Below, one piece after another: positions 40,801 to 48,692 of a stretch of 64,000 nt of DNA. A program made the translations under genes and the position numbers. How positions within the stretch are numbered: position 1 is the first letter of the stretch; the number at the start of each line of letters is the position of its first letter. The DNA is from Lachnospiraceae bacterium (GTDB lineage: Bacteria > Bacillota > Clostridia > Lachnospirales > Lachnospiraceae), in contig CAJTDK010000006.1 of the NCBI GenBank assembly GCA_910575105.1, positions 170,305 through 234,304 of the forward strand, read 5' to 3'. A model generated the notes under the pieces. It was not told the DNA's origin and ran no database searches. It saw only the letters and a program-made list of their open reading frames with translations.

Positions 40801-41460
40801 TTCCTTTTTCTTTAAGAATTCCCTGGCCTTCTCCGACTGCCTCTCCAAAGGCCCCTTCTGCTTTTCCAGCTCCGCGAGAATATCATTAACCCTGAGGAGA
40901 TTCTGCCGCTCCTCCTCAAGCTTCTTCACCGACATATTCTTCCGGCGCTTAAACTTCACGATCCCTGCCGCCTCGTCAAAAAGCTCCCGGCGCTCCTCCG
41001 GCTTTCCGCTCAAGATCTTATCGATCTGCCCCTGGCCAATGATGGAATACCCCTCTTTTCCGATACCAGTATCGTAAAACAGCTCGTTGACGTCCTTAAG
41101 CCTGCACGCGCTCCCGTTGATCAGATATTCACTCTCACCAGAACGGTACAGCTTCCTTGCAACAGTCACTTCCTCATATTCGATAGGAAGCTGATGGTCA
41201 GAATTATCCAGGGTAATGGCCACGGAAGCATAGCTTAAAGGCTTTCTGTTCTCTGTCCCTGAAAATATAACATCCTGCATAGTCCCGCCCCGGAGCTGCT
41301 TGACCCGCTGCTCTCCCAGCACCCAGCGCACCGCGTCGGCGACGTTGCTCTTGCCGCTGCCGTTCGGCCCTACGATTCCGGTAATCCCATTGTGGAAGTC
41401 AAATCTTAACTTGTGGGCAAAGGACTTAAACCCCTGCACCTCTATACATTTTAAATACAT
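37900..41460 (-). CDS. smc: Chromosome partition protein SMC
   Basis: A 1186-residue structural-maintenance-of-chromosomes ATPase. Walker A GIVGPNGSGKSNVADAVRW is near residue 32, followed by a coiled coil. The hinge spans about residues 520-660 (GYGNSIRKVMD, INPGGSMTGG), then the return coiled coil, the signature MQLSGGEKALTAIALLFAI near residue 1090 and Walker B FCLLDEIEAALDD. It compacts and separates chromosomes with ScpA/ScpB, which are not encoded here. The gene lies seven bases after rnc and 101 before ftsY. Confidence 0.97.
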   Translation of the reverse strand: MYLKCIEVQGFKSFAHKLRFDFHNGITGIVGPNGSGKSNVADAVRWVLGEQRVKQLRGGTMQDVIFSGTENRKPLSYASVAITLDNSDHQLPIEYEEVTVARKLYRSGESEYLINGSACRLKDVNELFYDTGIGKEGYSIIGQGQIDKILSGKPEERRELFDEAAGIVKFKRRKNMSVKKLEEERQNLLRVNDILAELEKQKGPLERQSEKAREFLKKKEELKTYDINMFLLETARIKEHITSLEGKIKDTAEEFDSATGQYEGMKQEYETVEEQVDMIDESIERAKSQLNETTMLKQQLENQIALLKEQIHSARMNDEHYEQRAETIAAEVAEREEKLGEFEEEKTLIHGQLGEQRSLENDAREELIAVQTRIATYTADIEKNKADIMELLGNRASTKAKIQKYDTMLEQIQVRKSQLNQRMLEAETEAEGQETLLVTYEEELKAVSEEIIVLTEESSRYEAKIEEIQKILSRQTEQFRIGQTAYHREESRLESLKNITERYDGYGNSIRKVMDRRDKEKGLLGVVADIIKVDKEYEVAIETALGGNIQNIVTADEDTAKRMIGFLKQNKFGRATFLPLTALKTYGGISRPEALKEEGVIGTADRLVRVEERYGELASSLLGRTLVVDHIDHGIAIARKYRQSIRIVTLEGELINPGGSMTGGAFKNSSNLLSRRREIEEFEKTVRQLKREMDELETESEKLRSERAGYYDQIEEVKQSLQKAYVVQNTAKMNLEQAKAKIRAARNMSSDIRAEGRQLEKQITDIIDNQESISVELDTSEQLEEQLSLRVEEQQGQLECEREIETAKQKEAEELHLACAGLEQRYEFASQNVDRIREELSKFHEELKELKENKGGTSKEIQEKEEKIAGLRKTIEDSGELFAEIGEEIEKFKAQREELNQKHKVFLQKREDLSKHMAELDKEVFRLESQKEGYEEASEKQINYMWEEYELTYNRALELRNDNLTDLAQMKKRIQEIKSEIRGLGDVNVNAIEDFKQVSERYDFLKGQHDDLVEAEETLEKIIEELDAAMRKQFAEQFARISSEFDQVFKELFGGGKGTLELMEDEDILEAGIRIIAQPPGKKLQNMMQLSGGEKALTAIALLFAIQNLKPSPFCLLDEIEAALDDNNVTRFAKYLHKLTKSTQFIVITHRRGTMTAADRLYGITMQEKGVSTLVSVSLLEDELDK

Positions 41461-41467
41461 CCTGCAC

Positions 41468-42163
41468 CTACTTTATATTCTTTTCCCTGAGCATCAATAT
41501 GCTCTGGTATGCAGCTTCCTGCTCCGCGGCCTTTTTCGTCCTCCCCTCACCTGTGCCGTACCGCTTGTCCCCGATATAGACAGCCGAAGAAAATGATTTG
41601 TTGTGGTCGGGCCCCTTCTCGTCGATCAGACGGTACTGCAGCCCTCCCTTAAAATTAGCCTGTACAGTTTCCTGTAAGATAGTCTTGCTATCATAAAAGA
41701 GCTTGCGGTTATCAAGGTCATTCAGCACAAATTTCATAATGAACTCTTTTGCACTAGCAAAACCACCATCGATATAAATGGCTCCGATAAGCGCTTCCAT
41801 GGCATCCGACACAACCGAATCCCTAAGCCGCCCTCCGGTGGCCTCTTCGCCTTTCCCAAGCAGAAGGTATTCACCAAGCTTTAGCTGGCGTGCACAGAAA
41901 GCCAGGGTCGGTTCACACACCATACTCGCCCGGAGCTTTGTCAGATCACCCTCTTGCATCCTGCTCTCATCAAAAAAGAGAAATTCGCTTGAGATCAGTT
42001 CAAGCACAGCATCTCCGAGAAATTCTAGTCTCTCGTTGCAATTGTACTTTGGCAGATGCATCTCGTTCGCATAAGAGCTGTGGATCATTGCCTTCCTTAA
42101 CAGCGTAAATTTCTGAAACCGGTACCCTATCTTTTCTTCTAATTCTTTTAACTCTCTGTTCAT
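41468..42163 (-). CDS. rnc: Ribonuclease III
   Basis: A 231-residue double-strand-specific endoribonuclease. The catalytic signature NERLEFLGDAVLEL near residue 40 and a C-terminal dsRNA-binding domain (PDHNKSFSSAVYIGDKRYGTG) are present. The ATG at 42163 is preceded by AAAGGA; a 16-codon extension to 42211 would run into the acpP terminator hairpin and is rejected. Confidence 0.95.
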   Translation of the reverse strand: MNRELKELEEKIGYRFQKFTLLRKAMIHSSYANEMHLPKYNCNERLEFLGDAVLELISSEFLFFDESRMQEGDLTKLRASMVCEPTLAFCARQLKLGEYLLLGKGEEATGGRLRDSVVSDAMEALIGAIYIDGGFASAKEFIMKFVLNDLDNRKLFYDSKTILQETVQANFKGGLQYRLIDEKGPDHNKSFSSAVYIGDKRYGTGEGRTKKAAEQEAAYQSILMLREKNIK

Positions 42164-42214
42164 TATGATCCTTTCTGTAATATTGGGGAAAACACTGTAA
42201 ATATCTTTCAAAAC

Positions 42215-42238
42215 GAAAAAGCCCGTCAGGGCTTTTTC
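42215..42238 (-). terminator. Terminator between acpP and rnc
   Basis: GAAAAAGCCC pairs perfectly with GGGCTTTTTC around a four-base loop. It follows the acpP stop by 15 bases and separates plsX-acpP from rnc-smc-ftsY. Confidence 0.85.
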
Positions 42239-42253
42239 ACACCAAAACCATGC

Positions 42254-42490
42254 CTAATCGTTGGTCGCATTGCGAATCTGCTCCGCAGCGTCCCCTACGG
42301 TAGCGATCTTCTCCGCTTCTTCATTCTCAATCTCAATATCAAAGGTTTCTTCTATACCCATAATAATCTGAAAAATATCAAGGGAATCTGCTCCCAGATC
42401 GTCTACAAAAGTAGTATCCATAGTAATAATATCTTTGTCCTCAATGTTCATTACATCTGCAATAATGTCCTGTAGCTTTTCGAATTCCAT
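42254..42490 (-). CDS. acpP: Acyl carrier protein
   Basis: A 78-residue carrier whose serine in DDLGADSLDIFQII takes the phosphopantetheine arm. FQIIMG replaces the more usual VELVM after the DSL motif, a modest change. Strong ribosome site AAAAGGAG. Located directly after plsX, linking it to fatty acid and phospholipid synthesis. Confidence 0.96.
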   Translation of the reverse strand: MEFEKLQDIIADVMNIEDKDIITMDTTFVDDLGADSLDIFQIIMGIEETFDIEIENEEAEKIATVGDAAEQIRNATND

Positions 42491-42526
42491 TTTCTTTTCT
42501 CCTTTTCACGCTTATTGTCGGCGGAC

Positions 42527-43537
42527 CTATCCATCCGTCTGAATACACTCTTTGATCTTTTCATTGATTCTCTGCTGCTTAAATGTTACGCACTGCAGAA
42601 GGGTATTGCACACTTCCTTCGACTTAGCGCTTCCGTGAGTCTTCACGACGAGGCCGTTAAGTCCTAAAAGAGGTGCTCCGCCGTACTCGCTGGCATCAAA
42701 CTGCTTAAGTGTCTGCTTAAGTGCCGGCTTCACAAGCAATGCACCGATCTTGCTCCTGAGTGTAGACATCATGCCTTCCTTGATCTTGCTGACCAGTACT
42801 GCGCCTACGCCCTCATAGAGCTTCAGAATGATATTACCGGCAAATGCCTCGCACACGACTACGTCGGCCTGACCGTGCGGAATCTCTCTGGCCTCCACAC
42901 TGCCGATAAAGTTGATGTCTTTTTGCTCCTTCAGGAGAGGGAATGTCTCTTTTACCAGCGCATTGCCCTTGTCCTCCTCCGCCCCGATGTTCACGATCCC
43001 TACTTTAGGATTCCGGATACCGAGGACATTCTCCATATAAATGGAACCCATCTTGGCAAACTGCACGAGATGCGACGCTCTTGCATCCACATTCGCCCCG
43101 CAGTCAATAAGAAGAGTTACTCCCTTCTCTGTAGGGATCAGCGGAGCAAGCGGAGGACGTTCCACGCCCTTGATCCTGCCTACGATCACCTGTCCTCCGA
43201 CAAGGATCGCCCCGGAGCTTCCCGCAGACACAAAAGCGTCTGCCTCCTTGTTCTTCACCATCTTCATCCCTACGACCATAGAGGAGTCCTTCTTACCCCG
43301 GATCGCATGCACAGGCGGCTCCGCCGTCTCAATAACCTCAGACGCATGCACCACTTCAATCTGGGATTTGTTATACGGATACTTGATCAGTTCCTTCTCG
43401 ATGGCCTCCTGCATCCCGATCAGGAATACCTTCATGGCGGGCTCCTTTTCAACAGCCTCAACAGCGCCTTTTACAATCTCTGCCGGAGCATTGTCCCCTC
43501 CCATAGCATCCAGCGCTATGTTCGTAATCTCTGTCAT
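42527..43537 (-). CDS. plsX: Phosphate acyltransferase PlsX
   Basis: A 336-residue enzyme that converts acyl-ACP to acyl-phosphate, the acyl donor for glycerol-3-phosphate acylation by PlsY. The N-terminus IALDAMGGDNAPAEIVKGA, SAGSSGAILVGGQ and the CEAFAGNIILKLYEG segment are family hallmarks. Three in-frame ATGs occur; the one at 43535-43537 has AGGAGG eight bases upstream. A 15-bp palindrome covers the transcription start and ribosome site (see 43548-43562). Confidence 0.95.
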   Translation of the reverse strand: MTEITNIALDAMGGDNAPAEIVKGAVEAVEKEPAMKVFLIGMQEAIEKELIKYPYNKSQIEVVHASEVIETAEPPVHAIRGKKDSSMVVGMKMVKNKEADAFVSAGSSGAILVGGQVIVGRIKGVERPPLAPLIPTEKGVTLLIDCGANVDARASHLVQFAKMGSIYMENVLGIRNPKVGIVNIGAEEDKGNALVKETFPLLKEQKDINFIGSVEAREIPHGQADVVVCEAFAGNIILKLYEGVGAVLVSKIKEGMMSTLRSKIGALLVKPALKQTLKQFDASEYGGAPLLGLNGLVVKTHGSAKSKEVCNTLLQCVTFKQQRINEKIKECIQTDG

Positions 43538-43547
43538 CTCCATCCCT

Positions 43548-43562
43548 CCTAGCATTGCTAGG
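43548..43562. promoter_or_regulatory. 15-bp palindrome at the plsX transcription start
   Basis: CCTAGCATTGCTAGG is a perfect palindrome with one central base. It lies immediately downstream of the -10 box, at the expected +1, and its edge overlaps the AGGAGG ribosome site (43545-43550). A repressor operator or a short RNA hairpin masking the ribosome site are both possible. Confidence 0.55.
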
Positions 43563-43566
43563 TTTC

Positions 43567-43595
43567 ATTCTACTAGACCTTACTGCAAAAATCAA
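43567..43595 (-). promoter_or_regulatory. Promoter of plsX-acpP
   Basis: TTGATT (43590-43595) and TAGAAT (43567-43572) on the minus strand, spacer 17. The predicted transcription start near 43560 falls in the palindrome at 43548-43562, giving a leader of about 23 bases. Confidence 0.65.
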
Positions 43596-43640
43596 TAATT
43601 ATTGTAAAATTTGTCCGTCATACTCTTAAGATGGTTAAAA

Positions 43641-43674
43641 AAGGCTTGTATTCTCCGAAAAGAACACAAGCCTT
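43641..43674 (-). terminator. Terminator of the chemoreceptor gene
   Basis: AAGGCTTGT (43641-43649) pairs with ACAAGCCTT (43666-43674). On the minus strand the stem is followed by TTTTAA, completing a six-T tract with the stem end. It lies 22 bases after the chemoreceptor stop. Confidence 0.85.
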
Positions 43675-43696
43675 ATCTTTTTTTGATTATACCGTA

Positions 43697-45364
43697 TTAA
43701 AACATACCTGTGCTTTTAAGCTTGAACTTCGATAACAGGTCACGCAGCACCTGAGACTGGCTGGAAAGCTGTTCGCTTGCAGCCGCGCTCTCCTCGGAAC
43801 TTGCAGAGTTCGTCTGGACAACGCTGGAAATCTGAGAAATACCCTCGCTGATCCCGCCGATAGAATCTGCCTGTTTCACAGATGCCTTAGAAATCTCTGT
43901 TACCTGCTCTACAACACCGTGAGCACCTACTACAACCTCGCTGAGCGCCTGCTGTGTAGACTCGGTAAGCTGTACGCCGTTATCAACCGCGCGAAGTGTC
44001 TCCTCAATCAGCTTGGAAGTACTCTTCGCCGCCTCGCCGCTCTTCGCCGCAAGATTACGCACTTCATCTGCAACAACTGCAAAGCCTTTCCCTGCCGTAC
44101 CTGCACGTGCAGCCTCAACCGCCGCGTTCAGCGCTAAGATATTGGTCTGGAAAGCAATGTCTTCAATGGTCTTGATAATATGTCCAATCTCATTAGAACA
44201 GCTGCTGATATTATCCATCGCATGCGACATCTCCTGCATCTGCTGGTTGCACTGCTCGATCTGCTCACCGACTTCGCTTACCTGTGCGCTGGTAACATTA
44301 GCGCTATGCGCATTGTCATTAATCTGTTCAGAAACAAAATTCACTGTATTGACCAGATTGTCAATCTCATTAGCCTGCTCGGTAGCACCCTGAGCCAGTG
44401 CCTGCGCACCGCTGGATACCTGATCAGCGCCGTTGCCGACCTGAACAGCTACAGTCTGAATCTGCGCCATCGTCTCATTGAGCTGTCTGAGGATCACATC
44501 TGTTGATGTACGGATCTCAGCAAAATCGCCGACATACTCGAAATCTGCCGCTTCCATCGTCAGATCTCCCTGTGCGATCGCATTCAGGTTCGCAGAAATA
44601 TCCGATATGTACATCGAAAGTGTCTTCGCTGCCTGGTTCAGGCTCTGCGCCAATATGCCGATCTCATCTTTATTCTGTACATCAATTTCAAAATCAAGCT
44701 TGCCCTCAGAAAGAAGCTTACTGTTAACGGTAATAATCTGAATCGGACGGACAATCTTTGACATCACATACGTAACAAGTGACAGGCACGCGATCATGTT
44801 GATGATAAAGGAAACAACTGTAACCGCAGTCGTCGCTGTAATCGCACGCTGAAGTGTTGTCTGGTGCTTCTCCGACTCCGATTTGCTAAGTTCGATCACT
44901 TTATCCAACACTTCTACAAGACTGCTGACATTAACCTTAGTCTCATTCAGATACATCTCCTGTGCCTTCTGGTGATCCTTTTCATTTAATTCAAGAATCT
45001 CTACGGCTGAATTATGAATCGCCTCATGAAGCGGTATCATCTCATCCATAAGAGAAATAACTTCTTTATCCTCAATGGAAGTCCGGTCTCCGTAAAGCCA
45101 CTTTCCAAGATCACAAGCGGTATAATCTGTACTTCCTGTAAACTCTGTACCAAGATTGATCGCAGAACTCAGGTTCTCAATCCAGCTAAAATGTGCCTTC
45201 TCTCCCGCAAGCGCTAACGTATGAATCTCCGTTACCTTCTCAGCCTCCCGGCTGGCTGCCCTGATCTTCCTTACACCGTTAACCGTAAAGACCGCACTGA
45301 TAATCACTACGGCAAGTATTACGATCACCCTTATCCATACAGATCTTTTAATTGACTTTCCCAT
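43697..45364 (-). CDS. Methyl-accepting chemotaxis protein with CZB-like sensor
   Basis: A 555-residue chemoreceptor. Membrane helices lie near residues 9-31 and 178-200. The extracytoplasmic region between them has His-x-Trp ([10 protein letters not shown]), [10 protein letters not shown] and [12 protein letters not shown]. These are spaced like the zinc-binding His/Cys/His set of CZB chemoreceptor domains, which are more often cytoplasmic. A HAMP domain follows ([20 protein letters not shown]), then the signalling hairpin with the conserved tip [20 protein letters not shown]. No C-terminal pentapeptide was seen. It has its own promoter and terminator, with no chemotaxis genes nearby, and interrupts the usual rpmF-plsX neighbourhood. 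Confidence 0.93.
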   Translation of the reverse strand: MGKSIKRSVWIRVIVILAVVIISAVFTVNGVRKIRAASREAEKVTEIHTLALAGEKAHFSWIENLSSAINLGTEFTGSTDYTACDLGKWLYGDRTSIEDKEVISLMDEMIPLHEAIHNSAVEILELNEKDHQKAQEMYLNETKVNVSSLVEVLDKVIELSKSESEKHQTTLQRAITATTAVTVVSFIINMIACLSLVTYVMSKIVRPIQIITVNSKLLSEGKLDFEIDVQNKDEIGILAQSLNQAAKTLSMYISDISANLNAIAQGDLTMEAADFEYVGDFAEIRTSTDVILRQLNETMAQIQTVAVQVGNGADQVSSGAQALAQGATEQANEIDNLVNTVNFVSEQINDNAHSANVTSAQVSEVGEQIEQCNQQMQEMSHAMDNISSCSNEIGHIIKTIEDIAFQTNILALNAAVEAARAGTAGKGFAVVADEVRNLAAKSGEAAKSTSKLIEETLRAVDNGVQLTESTQQALSEVVVGAHGVVEQVTEISKASVKQADSIGGISEGISQISSVVQTNSASSEESAAASEQLSSQSQVLRDLLSKFKLKSTGMF

Positions 45365-45463
45365 GATTTACCCCTCTCTCTTTATTTTTTCAGGAACTGT
45401 CTGAAGTAAAATGACACCATTCATCTCATGCGTTCCGCTTCAGGCATTTTTCATTCGTTACTT

Positions 45464-45492
45464 ATTATACTCGAAAAATGTCTTTTTTTCAA
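45464..45492 (-). promoter_or_regulatory. Promoter of the chemoreceptor gene
   Basis: TTGAAA (45487-45492) and TATAAT (45464-45469) on the minus strand, spacer 17, with about 95 bases to the ATG. No sigma-28 (TAAA / GCCGATAA) promoter was seen, so control by the housekeeping sigma factor is likely. Confidence 0.7.
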
Positions 45493-45530
45493 TCCCTTTT
45501 CCGTTAATAAGTACATAAAAAAATAACAAA

Positions 45531-45554
45531 GAACCCTCTCTCAGCCGGGGGTTC
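45531..45554 (-). terminator. Terminator of yceD-rpmF
   Basis: GAACCC (45531-45536) pairs with GGGTTC (45549-45554). On the minus strand it is followed by TTTGTTATTTTTTT. It lies 25 bases after the rpmF stop. Confidence 0.75.
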
Positions 45555-45579
45555 TCTGTCAGCCTGTGTTTTCCAATAA

Positions 45580-45759
45580 TTAATCCTGCGGTATAATTTC
45601 TTTTTTGTTGTAGCTGCCGCAAGCCTTGCAGACTCTGTGAGGCATCATTAATTCGCCGCACTTGCTGCACTTTACAAGATTCGGAGCGCTCATCTTCCAG
45701 TTTGCTCTCCTTTTATCTCTCCTGGCTTTGGAAGATTTGTTCTTTGGACAGATTGACAT
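45580..45759 (-). CDS. rpmF: 50S ribosomal protein L32
   Basis: A 59-residue ribosomal protein of the large subunit. The sequence MSICPKNKSSKARRDKRRAN, then the zinc ribbon CSKCGELMMPHRVCKACGSY with all four cysteines, identifies it; this is the zinc-binding form. The ATG at 45757-45759 has GGAGG upstream and lies three bases after the yceD stop. Confidence 0.95.
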   Translation of the reverse strand: MSICPKNKSSKARRDKRRANWKMSAPNLVKCSKCGELMMPHRVCKACGSYNKKEIIPQD

Positions 45760-45762
45760 AGG

Positions 45763-46296
45763 TTACACCTCCTTAAAATTCTTAAATACATCGCGGATAA
45801 CTGACATTCTGGGGTCAATACCTGTATCTTCACAGCCGCAGGTACCCTCATTTAGGTTCTGACCACATACGTTGCAAATCCCCTTACAGGATTCGCTGCA
45901 TAGAACTTTCATCGGCCATCCTACTAAAATCTCATTATAGAGTAATCTGTCTACGTCAAGATGATATCCGTCAATATAATTATTCTCATCTAATTCATCT
46001 GTCTCATCTGACGCTCCCCTGGAACCCCGGCTCTCAACCTCTCTCTCAAAATCAAGGTCAAATTCCACCGGCACCGGCTTTAAGCAGCGGCCGCAGGGAA
46101 TCTCAATCACCATTCTGCAGGTTCCCGTAACTTTTAGCCTCTCGGGCTTCACATACTCTACCCTGATCTGGGCATCGCCCTTTGAAAGAACCGGATAAGT
46201 CCCGCCGTTGACCGCGAACTGCTCCATAGAACAGGAAACAGTATCATCCACAGGTGTATGCTGTTCAGATAAGACACCGGATAGGTCTAATATCAT
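45763..46296 (-). CDS. yceD: YceD family protein (DUF177)
   Basis: A 177-residue protein found beside rpmF in most bacteria and implicated in 23S rRNA metabolism. It has CGRCLKPVPVEFDLDFE in the core and a C-terminal cluster CSESCKGICNVCGQNLNEGTCGC of six cysteines that probably binds zinc. The ATG at 46294-46296 fits GGGGTG upstream; a GTG six codons earlier is possible. Promoter at 46324-46351. Confidence 0.92.
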   Translation of the reverse strand: MILDLSGVLSEQHTPVDDTVSCSMEQFAVNGGTYPVLSKGDAQIRVEYVKPERLKVTGTCRMVIEIPCGRCLKPVPVEFDLDFEREVESRGSRGASDETDELDENNYIDGYHLDVDRLLYNEILVGWPMKVLCSESCKGICNVCGQNLNEGTCGCEDTGIDPRMSVIRDVFKNFKEV

Positions 46297-46323
46297 ACTA
46301 TCACCCCTATTCACACCTAAATA

Positions 46324-46351
46324 ATTATATCATGTAAATGTGGTTTGTCAA
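46324..46351 (-). promoter_or_regulatory. Consensus promoter of yceD-rpmF
   Basis: Perfect TTGACA (46346-46351) and perfect TATAAT (46324-46329) on the minus strand with a 16-base spacer: one of the strongest promoter matches in the window, fitting a ribosomal protein operon. Confidence 0.85.
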
Positions 46352-46391
46352 CCGCTTATTCACTATATTTTGTAGATTTTTACGCCAAACG

Positions 46392-46428
46392 GGTTGCTAT
46401 TCACGGCCCCAGGGCCGCTCATAGCAGC
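46392..46428. repeat. Intergenic palindrome (GGTTGCTATTCACGG type)
   Basis: TGCTAT..CGGCCC pairs with GGGCCG..ATAGCA, making a long interrupted hairpin between yceD and the ABC operon. Its GGTTGCTATTCACGG edge resembles the ends of the intergenic repeats at 52572 and 54339. Confidence 0.5.
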
Positions 46429-46459
46429 GAAATCCAATCGGCCAGAGATTTACCAAGGC

Positions 46460-46495
46460 AAAAAAAGAGGATACGGCCCTGAAAACCATATCCTC
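46460..46495 (-). terminator. Terminator of the ABC importer operon
   Basis: GAGGATA (46467-46473) pairs with TATCCTC (46489-46495). On the minus strand seven T follow. It lies 49 bases after the substrate-binding protein stop. Confidence 0.9.
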
Positions 46496-46544
46496 CCATT
46501 CATAAAAGAACAAAGCTATCTTCAATTGTTTTCTGAATTCTTCC

Positions 46545-47774
46545 TTATTTAGAAAGGCCGAACTTATCATCCTTCGCCGGATTCTCGTTCTGCTTTACGG
46601 TAACGCCCGCATTCTCAGCCTCAACCGGGTCGCCTACAGTCAGGCCTTCGATCTCTGCATCCGGGCATACCGGATTCCATGCAAGCTCCATTACCTTATC
46701 AGCCGTCATATCCTTCTGCGTGATGATCCCAAGACGGATGTAATCCTCTGCAATCTCCCGGAGCGCTTTCTCTGTAAATGCATCAGAAAGGCCAAAGTGG
46801 AGGGAATCCCAGAATACCTGCTGGTCAGCCTTCTCGCCGGTCATCTTGTCAGTATCATACATCGCCTGAACCGCCTCCTCAGAATTTAAACGGCTGAACT
46901 CGCCGGCGCGCTTGATCGCCTTCACGACGTATTTTGCATGCACCGGATTTTCTTTGATAAAGTCATTGTTCATCGCGGTAACGCAGCAAGGCTCATCCTG
47001 GAATTCCGGGCTGTAGGTGATGGAGCAGATCATACGCATATCTTCCTTATAATTAGCAAGCACAAAGTAATCCGAGAAAATAGACGCGTCAACTTCTCCG
47101 CTCTCCATCGCTGCTACAGTTGCCGCACTGTCGGCAATGTCAAGATACTCCACTTCCTTTGTCGGGTCAATACCGTACTCATCCAGCAGACGGTAGGTAA
47201 TATTTTGGTCAGAGTTGCCGATGCCATCATGGATGGCAATCGTCTTGCCCTTTAAGTCTTCAACTGTCTTGATATCGCTGTCCGCCGGAACGAAGATGGA
47301 TTTACACCCGATATGAGCGCCTGCCACGAAGGTCATATTCACCCCGTTTGTCACCGGCACCAGCATAGTCGCGATATGGTCTGTTCCCCACAGACACTGT
47401 CCAAGTCCAACTGTATTTACAACAGATTCTCCTTCCATATAAGTAGCGTTGATGCCATACTCTTTGTAATAGCCCTGAACCTCTGCCATATATTTTGCAG
47501 ATACGCAGGCACCGCCATTGAACAGGTAGTTAAGCTCTGTGCCGAACACCGGCTCCTTCTGCATAGCTGCCCAGTCCTCATCAGTGACAGCCTCTGGCTT
47601 TTCTACATCTGACGCTGCCTGCTCCTCCGAGCCCTCTGCCGGAGCCTCCGTCTTTGCAGAACCCTCCTCCTCACTCTTTTCCGGCTCTCCCGGCGTGCCG
47701 CAGGCTGCCAGTGAGAAGACCATCGTTGCCGCCAGCGCTGCCGCTGCCAGACGCTTGAACTTCAAAAATTTCAT
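46545..47774 (-). CDS. ABC importer substrate-binding lipoprotein (SsuA/NMT1-like)
   Basis: A 409-residue lipoprotein with signal LAAAALAATMVFSLAACG. The mature part has the two-lobed NMT1/THI5/SsuA pattern: GYYKEYGINATYMEGES, SDIKTVEDLKGKTIAIHDG, SAATVAAMESGEVDASIFSD. Homologues bind sulfonates, nitrate, taurine or thiamin precursors. The ligand is not predictable; several cysteines in the binding region (GLGQCLWGTDH, GAHIGCKS, DEPCCVTAMNN) are unusual. The ATG at 47774 replaces a 41-codon longer frame lacking signal features. It is the last gene of the operon, 147 bases after the ATPase gene. Confidence 0.85.
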   Translation of the reverse strand: MKFLKFKRLAAAALAATMVFSLAACGTPGEPEKSEEEGSAKTEAPAEGSEEQAASDVEKPEAVTDEDWAAMQKEPVFGTELNYLFNGGACVSAKYMAEVQGYYKEYGINATYMEGESVVNTVGLGQCLWGTDHIATMLVPVTNGVNMTFVAGAHIGCKSIFVPADSDIKTVEDLKGKTIAIHDGIGNSDQNITYRLLDEYGIDPTKEVEYLDIADSAATVAAMESGEVDASIFSDYFVLANYKEDMRMICSITYSPEFQDEPCCVTAMNNDFIKENPVHAKYVVKAIKRAGEFSRLNSEEAVQAMYDTDKMTGEKADQQVFWDSLHFGLSDAFTEKALREIAEDYIRLGIITQKDMTADKVMELAWNPVCPDAEIEGLTVGDPVEAENAGVTVKQNENPAKDDKFGLSK

Positions 47775-47921
47775 GCTTCTTTTTCTCCTTTTCCTTAAAC
47801 TTTTGTAAATGAAAAATTTATCCATAAAAACCGCGAAAAAATATTTCCTCCCGGTTTTCCGGAACGTATCCAGAACGGAAGCCAAATATACCGTCACTTT
47901 ATGTCATCCGCCAAAGCCAGC

Positions 47922-48692
47922 CTAATTCCTTCCGCCGAAATGCAGCCGGTTCAATATCTCGTTGCGGTACTCCACAAAGGTATTCGAAGAGCGGTCCCTG
48001 GGATATCCTTCTGCTATCTTGATATCCCCCACCACCCGTCCGGGGTTGGAATCCATGACGATGACCCGCGTCCCCATATAGACCGCCTCGTCCACGTCAT
48101 GGGTCACCATCAGGGCAAGCTGCCCCTTCTCCTGCCATATCTTAAGTATCTCGTCCTGCATGTTCATGCGGGTAAATGCATCCAGCGCCCCGAGCGGCTC
48201 ATCCAGAAGAAGAATGTCCGGCTCGTTGATTAGCGAGCGCATCAGCGCCACCCTCTGGGCCATACCGCCCGAGAGCTGCCCTGGATAATCGTTGCGGAAA
48301 GATTCCAGACCGATGACCTTTAGCATATGCTCTACCTTTTCTTCATTCCCCTTAAGCTTTCCCTGCATCTTCAGGCTGAACGCAATATTTTTCTCAACCG
48401 TGAGCCACGGAAACAGGGTAGACTTCTGAAACATCATGCCCCGCTCCGGTGAAGGCTCGGTAATCTCTTTTCCATCCACGGTTATCTTGCCGGTAGTGGG
48501 CATGATCAGTCCTGCCACCAACCTAAGGATCGTAGATTTCCCGCAGCCGGACGGGCCTACAAGGCTGACAAACTCCCCGCTCCTAAGACTTAAGTCAATG
48601 GCGTTGAGGGCATGGGTCACCTCGTCATTTTCCACTTTTGCAAAGCTTTTCGATACATTTTCCAACACTAAAGAAACTTGTTTTTCTGCCAT
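47922..48692 (-). CDS. ABC importer ATPase (SsuB/TauB-like)
   Basis: A 256-residue ATPase with all motifs: Walker A LVGPSGCGKSTILRLVAG, signature LSGGMAQRVALMRSLI, Walker B ILLLDEPLGALDAFTR and switch His in LMVTHDVDEAV. It belongs to the nitrate/sulfonate/taurine importer class. The start abuts the permease stop, indicating coupled translation. Confidence 0.92.
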   Translation of the reverse strand: MAEKQVSLVLENVSKSFAKVENDEVTHALNAIDLSLRSGEFVSLVGPSGCGKSTILRLVAGLIMPTTGKITVDGKEITEPSPERGMMFQKSTLFPWLTVEKNIAFSLKMQGKLKGNEEKVEHMLKVIGLESFRNDYPGQLSGGMAQRVALMRSLINEPDILLLDEPLGALDAFTRMNMQDEILKIWQEKGQLALMVTHDVDEAVYMGTRVIVMDSNPGRVVGDIKIAEGYPRDRSSNTFVEYRNEILNRLHFGGRN

